Below, piece by piece: positions 29,201-35,144 of a stretch of DNA of 64,000 bases (the stretch's first letter is position 1; the number at the start of each line of letters is the position of its first letter). The stretch covers positions 1 through 64,000 of the forward strand of contig JAOTOM010005102.1 in assembly GCA_034440615.1 (NCBI GenBank), read 5' to 3'. Both the position numbers and the translations under genes were made by a program. Source of the stretch: Ashinkailepas kermadecensis. Lineage: Eukaryota; Arthropoda; Thecostraca; Neolepadidae. The notes beneath the pieces are model-generated. The model did not search any database and was not told the DNA's origin. It saw only the letters and a program-made list of their open reading frames with translations.

Positions 29201-31289
29201 ACAGGAAGCCAGCAGCACACAACCAACGCCCTCCCGACCGTGCAACAGGAGGCCAGCAGCACACAACCAACGCCATCCCGACCGTGCAACAGGAGGCCAG
29301 CAGCACACAACCAACCCCCTGACAGTGCAACAGGAGGCCAGCAGCACACAACCAACGCCCTCCCGACCGTGCAACAGGAGGCCAGCCGCACACAACCAAC
29401 CCCCCTGACAGTGCAACAGGAGGCCAGCAGCACACAACCAACGCCCTCCCGACCGTGCAACAGGAAGCCAGCAGCACACAACCAACGCCCTCCCGGATCG
29501 TGCTACAGGACAGCCGCACACAACCAACGCCATCCCGACCGTGCAACAGCAGGCCAGCAGCACACAACCAACGCCCTCCCGACCGTGCAACAGGAAGCCA
29601 GCAGCACACAACCAACCCCCTGACAGTGCAACAGAAGGCCAGCAGCACACAACCAACGCCCTCCCGACCGTGCAACAGGAGGCCAGCAGCACACAACCAA
29701 CGTCCTCCCGATCGTGCTACAGGACAGCCGCACACAACCAACGCCCTCCCGACCGTGCAACAGGAGGCCAGCAGCACACAACCAACGCCCTCCCGACCGT
29801 GCAACAGGAGGCCAGCAGCACACAACCAACGCCCTCCCGACCGTGCAACAGGAGGCCAGCAGCACACAACCAACGCCCTCCCGACCGTGCAACAGGAGGC
29901 CAGCAGCACACAACCAACGCCCTCCCGACCGTGCAACAGGAAGCCAGTAGCACATAGCCAACGCCCTCCCGAACGTGCAACAGGAGGCCAGCCGCACACA
30001 ACCAACGCCCTCCCGACCGTGCAACAGGAGGCCAGCAGCACACAACCAACGCCCTCCCGACCGTGCAACAGGAAGCCAGCAGCACACAACCAACGTCCTC
30101 CCGACCGTGCAACAGGAGGCCAGCAGCACACAACCAACGCCTTCCTGACCGTGCAACAGGAAGCCAGCAGCACAACCAACGCCATCCCGACCGTGCAACA
30201 GGAAGCCAGCAGCACACAACCAACGTCCTCCCGATCGTGCTACAGGAGGACAGCCGCACACAACCAACGCCATCCCGACCGTGCTACAGGGAGACAGCAG
30301 CACACAACTAGCAACTGATCAACATGGGTACAACCTACCCTGGTGGGGTGCTAAGATAAGTATTATATTATTTTAAAGTTGAAAGTGGATTAGAAGTTGA
30401 GTTGATTCATTATTTTATCATTTGCAAGTGCCAGCAGTCAAAAGGCCAAAAGATTGCACAATATATTTATGAAAATACACACAAGACCACAAGGCTGTTG
30501 GCAAATGTTTTAAAATGCTGAGGAAAAATAATTGAATGGTTCATTCACATCTCCAACATGCAACATGCTAATTAAAATATGGTTGGTTATTTGGGCTTAA
30601 GGGCGCATCGACTGCGTTGGTCATACAGCGCCCATAATTAAAATATGGGATGTGGCAAACCAATCATCAGCATGAACAGCACAACACAATCTTTCAACTT
30701 ATCTCACATTTAAGCATTTACCTCCAATGCATCTGAAGTCACAAGGTTTGCAACTATTGAATCACATGTTATACCATAGCACAATTAAATCTTTGGTGGT
30801 AAAAATTGGGAAGCAAAGTATAAGGTTGAACTTCACTGAAAGGGAAAAGTGGAAATAGAACAAAACATTACCTAATAAAGACTAAATGCTTCAGTTCTAG
30901 AATATCCACATAATTTTCAGTTGCCTACTTTTCACCACCATGAACTCAGGGAAATCAAGATATTTATTGATCAACTGAATGCACTGCCTTGAAATCACCT
31001 CACAAAATGCCTTCATATCACAAATTATCTAGCAACTGCAACACCAGCATATCCTCCCAAATAATACAAAATCAAGAATCACATGCAAGAAGCTGCATAG
31101 TACATGAAGATATGCATGCATACATGTGTGAAAGGATGCATTCATCTAGATGCATCCCAAGAAAAGCAAAAGAGCTGGGCAATCAAGACAAGTTCTACCA
31201 GAGTTACTCAGCACATACCATATTCTGCACTCCAGACTTGTCTGCATTGAGGACAGAACTGTCTGAAGTCTGTGGACCTGTTCAGGCAT
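7939..31289 (-). CDS. BRCA1: BRCA1 homologue, whole spliced coding span
   Basis: Eleven coding exons on the minus strand: 31289-31219 (coding part of exon 2), 28583-28345, 24168-24037, 19944-17360, 16781-16708, 15575-13706, 13196-13007, 12506-12329, 11377-11254, 10011-9874 and 8256-7939. Summed length is 5,919 nt, exactly 1,972 codons plus stop, and every junction phase agrees. Human BRCA1 has 1,863 residues. The N-terminal RING and C-terminal tandem BRCT align clearly with human BRCA1 (ECPIC/ECRIC, CPLCKNDITKRS/CPLCKVRLTRRS, GPKRAR/GPRRAR). From family knowledge the product pairs with BARD1 through the RING helices as an E3 ubiquitin ligase and binds phosphoserine partners through BRCT in homologous-recombination repair. 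The ends are firm; exon 8's donor and the starts of exons 6 and 7 are the least certain. The SINE at the exon 11 donor may affect function. Confidence 0.88.
8257..9671. other. BRCA1 intron 11, unremarkable part
   Basis: Mostly AT-rich sequence between exon 12 and the SINE. No open frame with coding character, tandem array or RNA gene seen. Confidence 0.6.
9685..9871 (+). mobile_element. tRNA-derived SINE type B inserted at the BRCA1 exon 11 donor
   Basis: The 5' region is tRNA-like: GGGATGGCCGAGTGGTTGAC contains an A box and GGTTCCGGGTTCAACAC a B box, as in tRNA-Leu/Ser. A unique body follows, then a tail of AATAAACACAACAACAAACAA type. A perfect 13-bp target-site duplication (ACCTCCAGCTGCT) flanks it at 9672-9684 and 9872-9884. 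It lies antisense to BRCA1. A second copy is at 23637-23825. The perfect duplication indicates a recent insertion. See the finding on its splice-site effect. Confidence 0.93.
9874..10011 (-). CDS. BRCA1: BRCA1 exon 11: start of BRCT2
   Basis: The exon starts after TGCGCACAG in phase 0 and encodes residues 1822-1867. EAYEVVDAATGEPGPRRAR parallels human [21 protein letters not shown], and LFADFVFCCVEPFHDVTLEQ parallels human [20 protein letters not shown]. Human M1775, part of the +3 phenylalanine pocket, aligns with V1861. The exon ends CTGGAG at 9874. The donor now present is GTTTGT, contributed by the SINE tail; the older donor GTGAGA survives 200 bp further on. Only the 9874 boundary keeps phase 0 for exon 12. 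Confidence 0.9.
10640..11110 (+). repeat. Dispersed repeat D, copy 1
   Basis: About 450 bp that aligns by eye to 22255-22695 in the same orientation. Shared blocks include GATGTCGATACTTCTTTGGG, ACTTCACAA and ATGAGCATAAGCAT-like sequence near 10935. It lies in BRCA1 intron 10. No coding potential and no terminal repeats found; type unknown. Confidence 0.75.
11254..11377 (-). CDS. BRCA1: BRCA1 exon 10: second half of BRCT1
   Basis: The exon starts after TTATGCCACAG at 11377 with one base completing the split Arg codon, and ends CCTGAG|GTGGGT at 11254 in phase 0. It encodes residues 1780-1821: TGERLEAGRTLKFLQGVAA then WLLSYDWVSACL, ending in GRLLPE. It aligns with human TDAEFVCERTLKYFLGIA and WVVSYFWVTQSI. 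The phosphoserine-binding lysine (human K1702) is K1792, and R1789/T1790 match human R1699/T1700. Human F1704 is leucine (L1794). The first 30 or so bases of the exon and its acceptor are one unit of the adjacent minisatellite, so about ten extra copies of this acceptor lie upstream in the intron. Confidence 0.92.
11350..11955. repeat. Minisatellite of 53-bp units made from the exon 10 acceptor
   Basis: About 11 tandem copies (unit starts near 11364, 11417, 11470, 11523, 11590, 11647, 11716, 11770, 11823, 11876, 11929). Each unit read on the minus strand holds CTTATGCCACAG followed by GACCGGAGAGCGGCTGGAGG, which is the BRCA1 exon 10 splice acceptor plus first codons. The copy nearest 11370 is the functional one. 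Some copies carry extra bases (near 11540-11590 and 11670-11700). Confidence 0.95.
12150..12248. repeat. Short tandem repeat, unit about 25 bp, four copies
   Basis: Four copies of GATTGGATTGGACATAGTAT-type sequence in BRCA1 intron 9. Noncoding. Confidence 0.85.
12329..12506 (-). CDS. BRCA1: BRCA1 exon 9: proline run and start of BRCT1
   Basis: The exon starts after GCTCCTACAG at 12506 (two bases completing a split codon) and ends GTCAG|GTGACG at 12329 in phase 2. It encodes residues 1721-1780: HHRRPPPAA and a run of ten prolines, then the first BRCT strand IVVASGL and LVAAHGGRFLRQW, ending THVIV. It aligns with human MSMVVSGLTPEE and TTHVVMK. The phosphate-contacting Ser-Gly pair (human S1655/G1656) is S1745/G1746. 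The proline run is encoded by GC-rich triplets, making it prone to slippage and assembly error. Upstream of the acceptor lies an array related to this exon's own start. Confidence 0.88.
12510..12740. repeat. Imperfect array related to the BRCA1 exon 9 boundary
   Basis: On the minus strand the stretch has four versions of CCCGATAGTGGTGACGTCGG-like sequence, two of them followed by CATGTATGCCCCC or CATGTATGCTCC. The exon 9 acceptor context is CATGTATGCTCCTACAG, and its coding start contains CCCCGATCGTGGTGGCGTC. Units are degenerate and of uneven length, about 60-75 bp. Confidence 0.65.
13007..13196 (-). CDS. BRCA1: BRCA1 exon 8: acidic linker before BRCT1
   Basis: Starts after CGTCGCCGACAG at 13196 in phase 0 and encodes residues 1658-1721: AKATPPTNTPASPRAPS, then DVEPPDDAERVEKAV and SDTESEDLF. 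The acidic composition fits the linker just before the BRCT domains. I chose the donor TTCG|GTGGAG at 13007 because it gives the phase required by exon 9. A better-looking donor (GG|GTCAGT near 12964) would break the frame unless another exon intervenes. Confidence 0.65.
13706..15575 (-). CDS. BRCA1: BRCA1 exon 7: large disordered central exon
   Basis: One open frame of 623 codons encodes about residues 1034-1657. I start it after GGTGTTTCAG at 15575, because phase 2 matches exon 6; CATCCAG at 15527 is the alternative. It ends GTAGAG|GTCAGC at 13706, phase 0. It opens with DPNPDSNLN-type repeats, followed by basic clusters (PVPRKRAS, AAKRRRMC), long acidic runs (ISDDDDDDDDD), and the stretch APVIDIGDEKDEDDMIVISS. 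The VIDIG and MIVISSDEE elements there resemble SUMO-interacting motifs. Several SQ/TQ sites (SSQDLL, STQEVD) fit ATM/ATR targeting known for BRCA1. No folded domain is visible. The centre of BRCA1 is poorly conserved, so assignment rests on position and phase. Confidence 0.8.
15385..15512. repeat. Coding microsatellite (Asp-Pro/Asn-Pro repeats)
   Basis: Variable 6-18 bp units of GGGGTTGGGGTCGGGGTTGG type on the plus strand encode DPNPDPNPDSDTD near the start of BRCA1 exon 7. Units are multiples of three, so copy-number change would keep the frame. Confidence 0.85.
15620..16700. other. BRCA1 intron 6, nothing recognised
   Basis: Unique-looking sequence with short chance frames and a hairpin near 15805-15840 (CCCCACCGACAGAC and its inverse GTCTGTCGGTGGGG, separated by only a few bases). 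No RNA family recognised. Confidence 0.4.
16708..16781 (-). CDS. BRCA1: BRCA1 exon 6: small helical exon
   Basis: A 74-nt exon between a good acceptor (CAACTTTTGACTGGTCAG, ending at 16782) and a strong donor (GGCCAG|GTGAGTT). It enters in phase 0 and leaves in phase 2, exactly bridging exon 5 (phase 0 out) and exon 7 (phase 2 in), which do not fit each other directly. It encodes RRMTSVLIQLLTEVNLFRQW and then AGEA, an amphipathic helix with leucines at regular spacing. By position this could be the short helix that in human BRCA1 binds PALB2, but no sequence match supports that. Splice sites and phase are the evidence. Confidence 0.6.
17105..17172 (+). mobile_element. Fragment of a dispersed repeat (type C)
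   Basis: TTGGTTATTGGAGTTTAGGG then CGCATCGACTCCGTCGGTCA and TGCAGCGC closely match 30582-30640. Too short to classify; possibly the 3' end of a SINE or LINE. Confidence 0.6.
17360..19944 (-). CDS. BRCA1: BRCA1 exon 5: largest exon
   Basis: A 2,585-nt exon starts after TTCGGACAG (19944) with two bases completing a codon and ends CACAAG|GTGAGA (17360), phase 0. It encodes residues 148-1009, one uninterrupted frame. Visible features: an acidic segment with KENQ, DPYQFISSQRTPP followed by a lysine-rich nuclear-localisation-like stretch (KKKRRAAKTAKKTAAKKL, about residues 358-376), several SQ sites (MLSQDS, ASQESQLSPRQ), a seven-residue repeat PPLADGG in about six copies (near 656-698), and a short leucine-spaced basic segment RRLRQLRRVLHQLE (about 795) that might form a coiled coil. 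The remainder is disordered and rich in Ala, Pro, Ser and Arg. A SINE lies 61 bp upstream of the acceptor. Confidence 0.88.
18291..18412. repeat. Coding 21-bp tandem repeat in BRCA1 exon 5
   Basis: Five to six copies of CCGTCAGCTAGCGGGGGGCC-type 21-bp units encode PPLADGG repeats on the minus strand. The multiple-of-three period keeps the BRCA1 frame open. Copies differ at only a few bases. Confidence 0.92.
20006..20201 (-). mobile_element. tRNA-derived SINE type A, upstream of BRCA1 exon 5
   Basis: Minus-oriented copy with a tRNA-like head: GTAGTCTAAGGGTAAGTTGC holds an A-box-like motif, and GTGGGTTCGAGTC a B box. The body is GCGACGCCACATGATTCAAC-like and the tail ends in a GGT-type run. 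Flanked by a 9-bp duplication (CACAATCAG at 19997-20005 and 20202-20210). It has an extra 26-bp internal duplication near 20080-20105. Confidence 0.88.
20629..20798 (+). mobile_element. tRNA-derived SINE type A
   Basis: GGGGACGAGTGGTCTAGGGG begins the tRNA-like head; GGGTTCGAGTC is the B box. The body ends CCAATAACCAACCAATAACC. A 14-bp target duplication (GCCCTGACAAAGTG) lies at 20615-20628 and 20799-20812. Not a functional tRNA: the cloverleaf is incomplete and the copy has the SINE body and duplications. Confidence 0.92.
21165..22230. repeat. Minisatellite, unit about 52 bp
   Basis: About 20 copies of GGTGGGATTAACTGCCCACC then TGCAGCGGGGTGCGTTCAGC and CACATACCCTAGCAG in BRCA1 intron 4. Many copies have small deletions, which may be real decay or sequencing/assembly noise in long reads. 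Confidence 0.93.
22255..22695 (+). repeat. Dispersed repeat D, copy 2
   Basis: Partner of 10640-11110. Shared GCGATGTCGATACTTCTTTG, GATGAGCATAAGCAT and AATAATGTATCACTG-type blocks. It directly follows the 52-bp array. No coding capacity. Confidence 0.75.
22696..23636. other. BRCA1 intron 4, nothing recognised
   Basis: AT-rich unique-looking sequence; short frames without coding character. Confidence 0.5.
23637..23825 (-). mobile_element. tRNA-derived SINE type B, second copy
   Basis: The inverse of the 9685-9871 element: A box in GGCCGAGTGGTTAAG, B box region GGTCCCGGGTTCAACACAC, and a body ending CACCCAATAAAAAGACTAAC. Flanked by TGTACAA on both sides. It diverges from copy 1 at many positions, so it is older. 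Confidence 0.85.
24037..24168 (-). CDS. BRCA1: BRCA1 exon 4
   Basis: A 132-nt exon between a pyrimidine-rich acceptor (CTGTCTGTCTGTCTGCAG) and a strong donor (AACG|GTACGT). It enters and leaves in phase 1, matching exon 3 and exon 5. It encodes residues 104-148: SPSKYRPRPSVEASEPARQ, a Gln-Pro alternating run, then a basic end TGAAKKPRKKN. Not conserved with human BRCA1 at sequence level; assignment is by splice sites, phase and position. Confidence 0.8.
24240..25545. other. BRCA1 intron 3, nothing recognised
   Basis: No tandem array, RNA gene or convincing frame between exon 4 and the repeat relics near 25.5 kb. Confidence 0.5.
25550..25612 (+). mobile_element. Possible fragment of dispersed repeat type C
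   Basis: TTAGTTAGTTTTTTGGGCTT CGGGGCGCA resembles the heads of the 17105 and 30582 fragments (TTGGTTATTTGGGCTTAAGG GCGCA) but diverges after that. Confidence 0.4.
25720..26115 (-). mobile_element. Decayed non-LTR retrotransposon, reverse transcriptase piece
   Basis: Minus-strand reading gives GTSLGPLLYDI near 26100, a YANDT block (from the YADD catalytic region) near 25965, and FIWFSQNQVKLNADKT near 25870-25910. These are reverse transcriptase motifs of Jockey/CR1-type LINEs. The blocks lie in different frames, so the copy is dead. It sits in BRCA1 intron 3. Confidence 0.72.
26340..27075 (+). mobile_element. Internally deleted LINE: N-terminal and C-terminal pieces joined
   Basis: Near 26390-26440 the plus strand encodes ERDGDVQANPRRRVYPCVAC, resembling the 2A-like DVxxNPGP peptide and following zinc-binding cysteines found at the start of some non-LTR element proteins. 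Near 26760-26860 it encodes EDPYRLQCGQPETSEHLL and TQCPA, typical of the cysteine-rich C-terminal end of LINE ORF2. The whole endonuclease and reverse transcriptase are missing between them. A short duplication of GACGGTGCGGCCACGGCTGG is present near 26960 and 27014. Confidence 0.65.
27076..27720. other. BRCA1 intron 3, low-copy-looking sequence
   Basis: Contains two or three loosely repeated blocks (CACCCGCACTCGTCCAACGT versus CACCCACCGAACGTATTCAG; CAAACCAAGTGCTATAAATT versus GAAACCAAGTGCTATCAATT), so a diverged tandem duplication of about 170 bp is likely. No coding sequence. Confidence 0.45.
27740..27902 (-). mobile_element. tRNA-derived SINE type A
   Basis: Head GGGGACGAGTGGTCTAGGGG, B box GTGGGTTCGAGTC, tail ending AACCAATAACCAAGACCAAG. 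A 15-bp target duplication (CCTGACGCCAATCTC) lies at 27725-27739 and 27903-27917. Same orientation as BRCA1, in intron 3. Confidence 0.92.
28345..28583 (-). CDS. BRCA1: BRCA1 exon 3: most of the RING domain
   Basis: A 239-nt exon starts after GACCGCTGCAG at 28583 with a single T that completes the second RING cysteine codon, and ends CTGCG|GTGAGT at 28345, phase 1. It encodes residues 24-104. The metal ligands are C24, C36, H38, C41, C44, C55 and C58 (CLDLLDNPAQTDCGHIFC, TGC, CPLC); with C21 from exon 2 all eight RING ligands are present. CPLCKVRLTRRS parallels human CPLCKNDITKRS. The loop between the sixth and seventh ligands is three residues shorter than in human. The following helix (AAALAAAVRRLVEAVKDDCG) would form the BARD1-facing bundle by family analogy. 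Confidence 0.95.
28900..30312. repeat. Minisatellite, unit 44 bp, about 32 copies
   Basis: Units of CAACAGGAGGCCAGCAGCAC, ACAACCAACGCCCTCCCGAC, CGTG. Some copies have a shortened CCCCCTGACAGTG end or an ATCGTGCTACAGG variant. Located in BRCA1 intron 2. The period is not a multiple of three and the unit has no stop in most frames, which makes long meaningless open frames on both strands. Confidence 0.96.
30582..30640 (+). mobile_element. Fragment of dispersed repeat type C
   Basis: TTGGTTATTTGGGCTTAAGG followed by GCGCATCGACTGCGTTGGTC and ATACAGCGC; near-identical to 17105-17172. It is the only CpG-containing patch in the surrounding CpG-poor stretch. Confidence 0.65.
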
Positions 31290-31297
31290 CTCATGTG
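31219..31297 (-). CDS. BRCA1: BRCA1 exon 2: start codon and first RING cysteines
   Basis: The exon starts after CTTGCTTTCAG at 31297; ATG is at 31289-31287, eight bases in. It ends ATATG|GTATGT at 31219. It encodes MPEQVHRLQTVLSSMQTSLE then CRI and two bases of the next cysteine codon. Human BRCA1 reads EEVQNVINAMQKILECPI and also breaks after the second base of that cysteine codon (human codon 27), with the start codon likewise near the beginning of the second exon. The isoleucine between the first two cysteines, which contacts E2 enzymes in human (I26), is kept as I23. An upstream noncoding exon is implied by the acceptor. Confidence 0.93.
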
Positions 31298-32454
31298 CTG
31301 AAAGCAAGCAAGGCAAATCTGTGAACATCTTGCCAGATCATTTGTCAGTGTTTCTAATTATGGAAGTATTAAAAATGGCAAAATTCAAACAGTATAAAAA
31401 AAATTACTGTTAATAGGTAGCATTAATGGATGCAATCATTCATCAAACAATCCACACTTTAATTACTTTCATGAATATTAAATACATCACAAATAGGCAG
31501 GTACCTACCATCATCATTTAGCACAGCCATGGTGCTCAGTCCCAAACACTTCAAGATCCAACAGTGATGGAAGCAGTTGTTTTCAACTGAAAAGTAAGCA
31601 CATGCATTGGAAATGAGTGGTCACAACATCCTAATTATGCTAATAAACATGCTATTCAAACTCCTATCCAGTTGACAACCTAAACTGAAACTTACAACTA
31701 TTTACATGTGCAAGATGCTACTCTTAGAGCATGGATAGCAATATGCCCATGGTGTGCTGGTTAGTTTTCCCCATCTCTCACTTCATGTTCTTATCCATAT
31801 TCTTCATTTGATAAAGGATTGACAAAGGGGGAGGAAAATATGTAGGTACTCCATGGAATATAGGATACCTAAACCTGACCTAGGTACCTAGGTAACAATC
31901 ACAACCCTACCTACCTACCAACCTCATAATCTTTGCTTCAGTGGCATAATACATGTGTAAGCAGCTGTAAGATGCTGGCCATATATAGGATCTAATGTGG
32001 GGAACTAAGCAGATATGAAGAAAAATAAAATAATGTCAGCATTTGGTACCAATGAATAGGTATCTGTATGTAGGGTAGGTACCTAGGTAGGTAGGCACCT
32101 ATCTACACATTGTTCCACATACCACTCCTAATGACAGTTGGTATTATTGCAGTTTAAGGTAGCCACTAGACAAGTTTTACACATTTTACCTCGATGAAGC
32201 ATACAAAGGGGTTAGGTTAGGCTTCTCTTGTAAGTTATAAGAATTTTGAAATTAAAAAAATAGTTCTGATCTCTTCAAACAGTTCAGACTAGCTTAGGTT
32301 GGGTTAGGTTTATTATTTTAAAGTTTTTAAGACAAAAAATTGTTTGGAAATTCCCCATCAAAAAAATAAATTGCTTTCTGGCATGGAAGGTTAGGCTAGG
32401 CCAGGTTATGTTGCATCTATTTTTTCCATTTTGAACATTAGTTTTATGCTAGGT

Positions 32455-32700
32455 ACCTATATTAACAAGGTAAGGGAAGAGGGGGGGGGATCTGAACACT
32501 TAAGGCATTATGCAACAAATAGCTCTACTGCTGCTTCTGTATGGTTGAACTAGTAATTGTACTGTGCTTACTGAACACAAAATGAACAAGCTATCCATAT
32601 TCAAACAGTTCCTTTCAACAAAAATTTTCTAACCACTTGCAATGAGCAACTTTAAAACAGATAAATGCAATGTAGTGGTGTGCCATATTCTGAACACAAA
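32455..32700 (+). repeat. Dispersed repeat, copy 2 (CpG-depleted)
   Basis: Matches 5930-6160. Nearly every CpG of that copy appears here as TG or CA, for example GTTGAACTAGTAATTGTACT against GCCGAACCAGTAATCGTACG. Confidence 0.75.
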
Positions 32701-33210
32701 AATGTTCTGCAGGATTACCTCACTGTAGCTGTTGTGGTACAAGCTATTAGTAGCCACTAAAAAATGCTGGTATAATTGCAACAAAAAATATTGAAAGTCA
32801 CTTCTTTATGGTTTCCTTAAGCCAACTGCTCTTGGAAGCCTAAAATGGTACCCATGAACTTTGCAAGCTTCATACACAAATAGGTAGAACTATGCAATCA
32901 GACCTTCATAATTTGGCAGGGACAGGTCCATCATTTATGAATTCCACCATCTTTTTGTTATTTATGCACTGAACATGATGTGGGAAATGTCCAAAGGTAG
33001 GTGTTCAGGAAACAGGACATGTTCAGATACCCCCTCTCCCCCTACCTATACCTGCCGAACCCCAGGCCTCTTTTTGAGTGTTATTTTGCCTCCAAACTGA
33101 AAAGCATGCATTTCCAGAGGAAATGAGTGGTCACATCATGTTCAGCATATCCATACGCATTGCATTAAAGCAATCGCAAGAAATCAGAAATTACCTTAAA
33201 CTGCACTTAC

Positions 33211-33450
33211 CCTAACGATGTTCAGAGATAGCACAATCCACTCTTTTGAAGTCCAGCCATGACTATTTCATGAATAATTATTTGCCTACATCTCCAATTA
33301 TCCTAAAGAGCACACACGACAAATAAATATCGCCAACATCAACCGAAAACCGAAACCGACCACACGGACATCGCCTCTTGCCGCAACGTGTTTATTTTTG
33401 TACGACGCGCGTCGCTGCGGGCACAGAGGCGCCAAATATCTTGAACTATA
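33211..33450 (-). promoter_or_regulatory. Candidate BRCA1 promoter and noncoding exon 1
   Basis: A near-perfect donor (TTAGG|GTAAGT, GT at 33210-33209) is the best minus-strand donor I saw upstream of exon 2. Just beyond it the base composition changes from CpG-poor to CpG-rich (GACGCGCGTCGCTGCGGGCA near 33401). An untranslated exon 1 ending at 33211 and starting between about 33250 and 33450 would fit the acceptor of exon 2. No TATA box identified. Inferred from one splice signal and composition. Confidence 0.35.
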
Positions 33451-33769
33451 CATATTGAACTGTCTAGTTTGTCAGCGAATGGAAGTTCAAAGTACTCCGC
33501 CATTATTCGTAATACAATAATGTTATATAATATAAAAATAATTTATGGATGCGACGAAAGCGGTCGGAATGAAACTCAGGTGGGTGAGATAGAGTAAATT
33601 GAGATAATGGAGATCAACGCATCTCCTCAAGAAACATACAAATGGTCTCTCCAAATGGTGAGGTTCAAAGACTACGAATCGGCTGAGACGGCGGCCAGGG
33701 CCTATTGAGTCCCTCGGTCAATGATGTGATCAATTTAGTTAACTAAAGGTGATCAGCCCTGGCGCGAGT

Positions 33770-34135
33770 TCTCGGGGTCTAGCTGTACTTAGTTTCTTAG
33801 TACTTAGCTGTACGTAGTCTAGCGTTATAATTTCTTTGAGCCCCTTGGGGAACTTTGTGGTCCCGGTGCGATTTTTGGTGGCCCGGTTGCGTTTATCCGG
33901 GCCACTACGCGAGTTTTGGGGCCCGACTCTATTTATTTATGCCCTTCGATGCCGATTTTTTGGGCAACGACAGGAGGTTTGAAGCCCGCTGGTATCTTGG
34001 TTCTATCTAGTAAAGGTATCGTGGTTTGGAGCCCGCTGTATTTACTTCAGCCCACGAAGGGATTTTTTTTGGAACACCGACGGATTTTTTGGACCACAGC
34101 GTGGTTTTTGGGGGCCCACTATCTCTCAGGAGGGG
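33770..34135 (+). repeat. Array of GATTTTTGGGGCCC-type units, related to the 46-54 kb foldback
   Basis: Roughly ten degenerate 30-40 bp units of the form GGTCCCGGTGCGATTTTTGG, each with a GCCC or GGCCC block and a T-run. The same unit type fills the right arm of the foldback structure at 51168-53822, in this orientation. Confidence 0.7.
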
Positions 34136-34194
34136 GTGGAGTCATTTGCCATTTGACCCCTTCGGTTCCCCACTGCTTCCGCAGGTAGGGTAGG

Positions 34195-35125
34195 TACGAG
34201 CCGACACGAGACGACACGAGACGACACGAGACGACATGAGCCGACACGAGACGACACGAGCCGACACGAGACGACACGAGCCGACACGAGCCGACATGAG
34301 CCGACACGAGACGACACGAAACGACACGAGACGACACGAAACGACATGAGCCGACATGAGCCGACACGAAACGACACGAGACGACACGAGACGATTCGAG
34401 CCAACATGAGCCGACACGAGCCGACACGAGACGACACGAGACGACACGAAACGACACGAAACGACACGAAACGACATGAGCCGACATGAGCCGACACGAG
34501 ACGACATGAGCCGACACGAAACGACACGAGACGATTCGAGCCAACATGAGCCGACACGAGCCGACACGAAACGACACGAAACGATACGAGCCGACACGAG
34601 ACGACACGAGCCGACACGAGCCGACACGAGACGACACGAGACGACACGAGACGACACGAAACGACACGAGACGACACGAGATGACACGAAACGACACGAG
34701 ACGACACGAAACGACATGAGCCGACATGAGCCGACACGAAACGACACGAGACGACACGAGACGATTCGAGCCAACATGAGCCGACACGAGCCGACACGAG
34801 ACGACACGAGACGACACGAAACGACACGAACGACACGAAACGACACGAAACGACATGAGCCGACATGAGCCGACACGAGACGACATGAGCCGACACGAAA
34901 CGACCGAGACGATTCGGCCAACATGAGCCGACACGAGCCGACACGAAACGACACGAAACGATACGAGCCGACACGAGACGACACGAGCCGACACGAGCCG
35001 ACACGAGACGACACGAGACGACACGAGACGACACGAGACGACACGAGACGACACGAAACGACACGAGACGATACGAGACGACACGAGCCGACACGAGACG
35101 ACACGAGACGACACGAGCCGACGAC
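34195..35125. repeat. Satellite array, 10-bp unit
   Basis: About 93 copies of ACACGAGACG or ACACGAGCCG with variants (ATGAGCCGAC, ACGAAACG, ATTCGAGCCA). It contains higher-order blocks of about 155-160 bp, because the GATTCGAGCCAACATGAGCC variant recurs near 34394, 34533, 34764 and 34913. The plus strand has almost no T. Lies between the two divergent genes. Confidence 0.95.
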
Positions 35126-35144
35126 GCGCCTGTCAGCCGAGCTG

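Larger units (their letters stand above)
30345..33050. other. AT-rich, CpG-poor stretch holding BRCA1 introns 1-2 and exon 2
   Basis: Very few CG dinucleotides over about 2.7 kb, in contrast with CG-rich flanks. It contains TAGGTACCTAGGTAGG-type short repeats (31850-32110) and TTAGG/TTGGGTTAGG-like stretches near 32210 and 32300, plus a CpG-depleted copy (32455-32700) of the repeat at 5930-6160. BRCA1 exon 2 lies inside. Confidence 0.7.
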
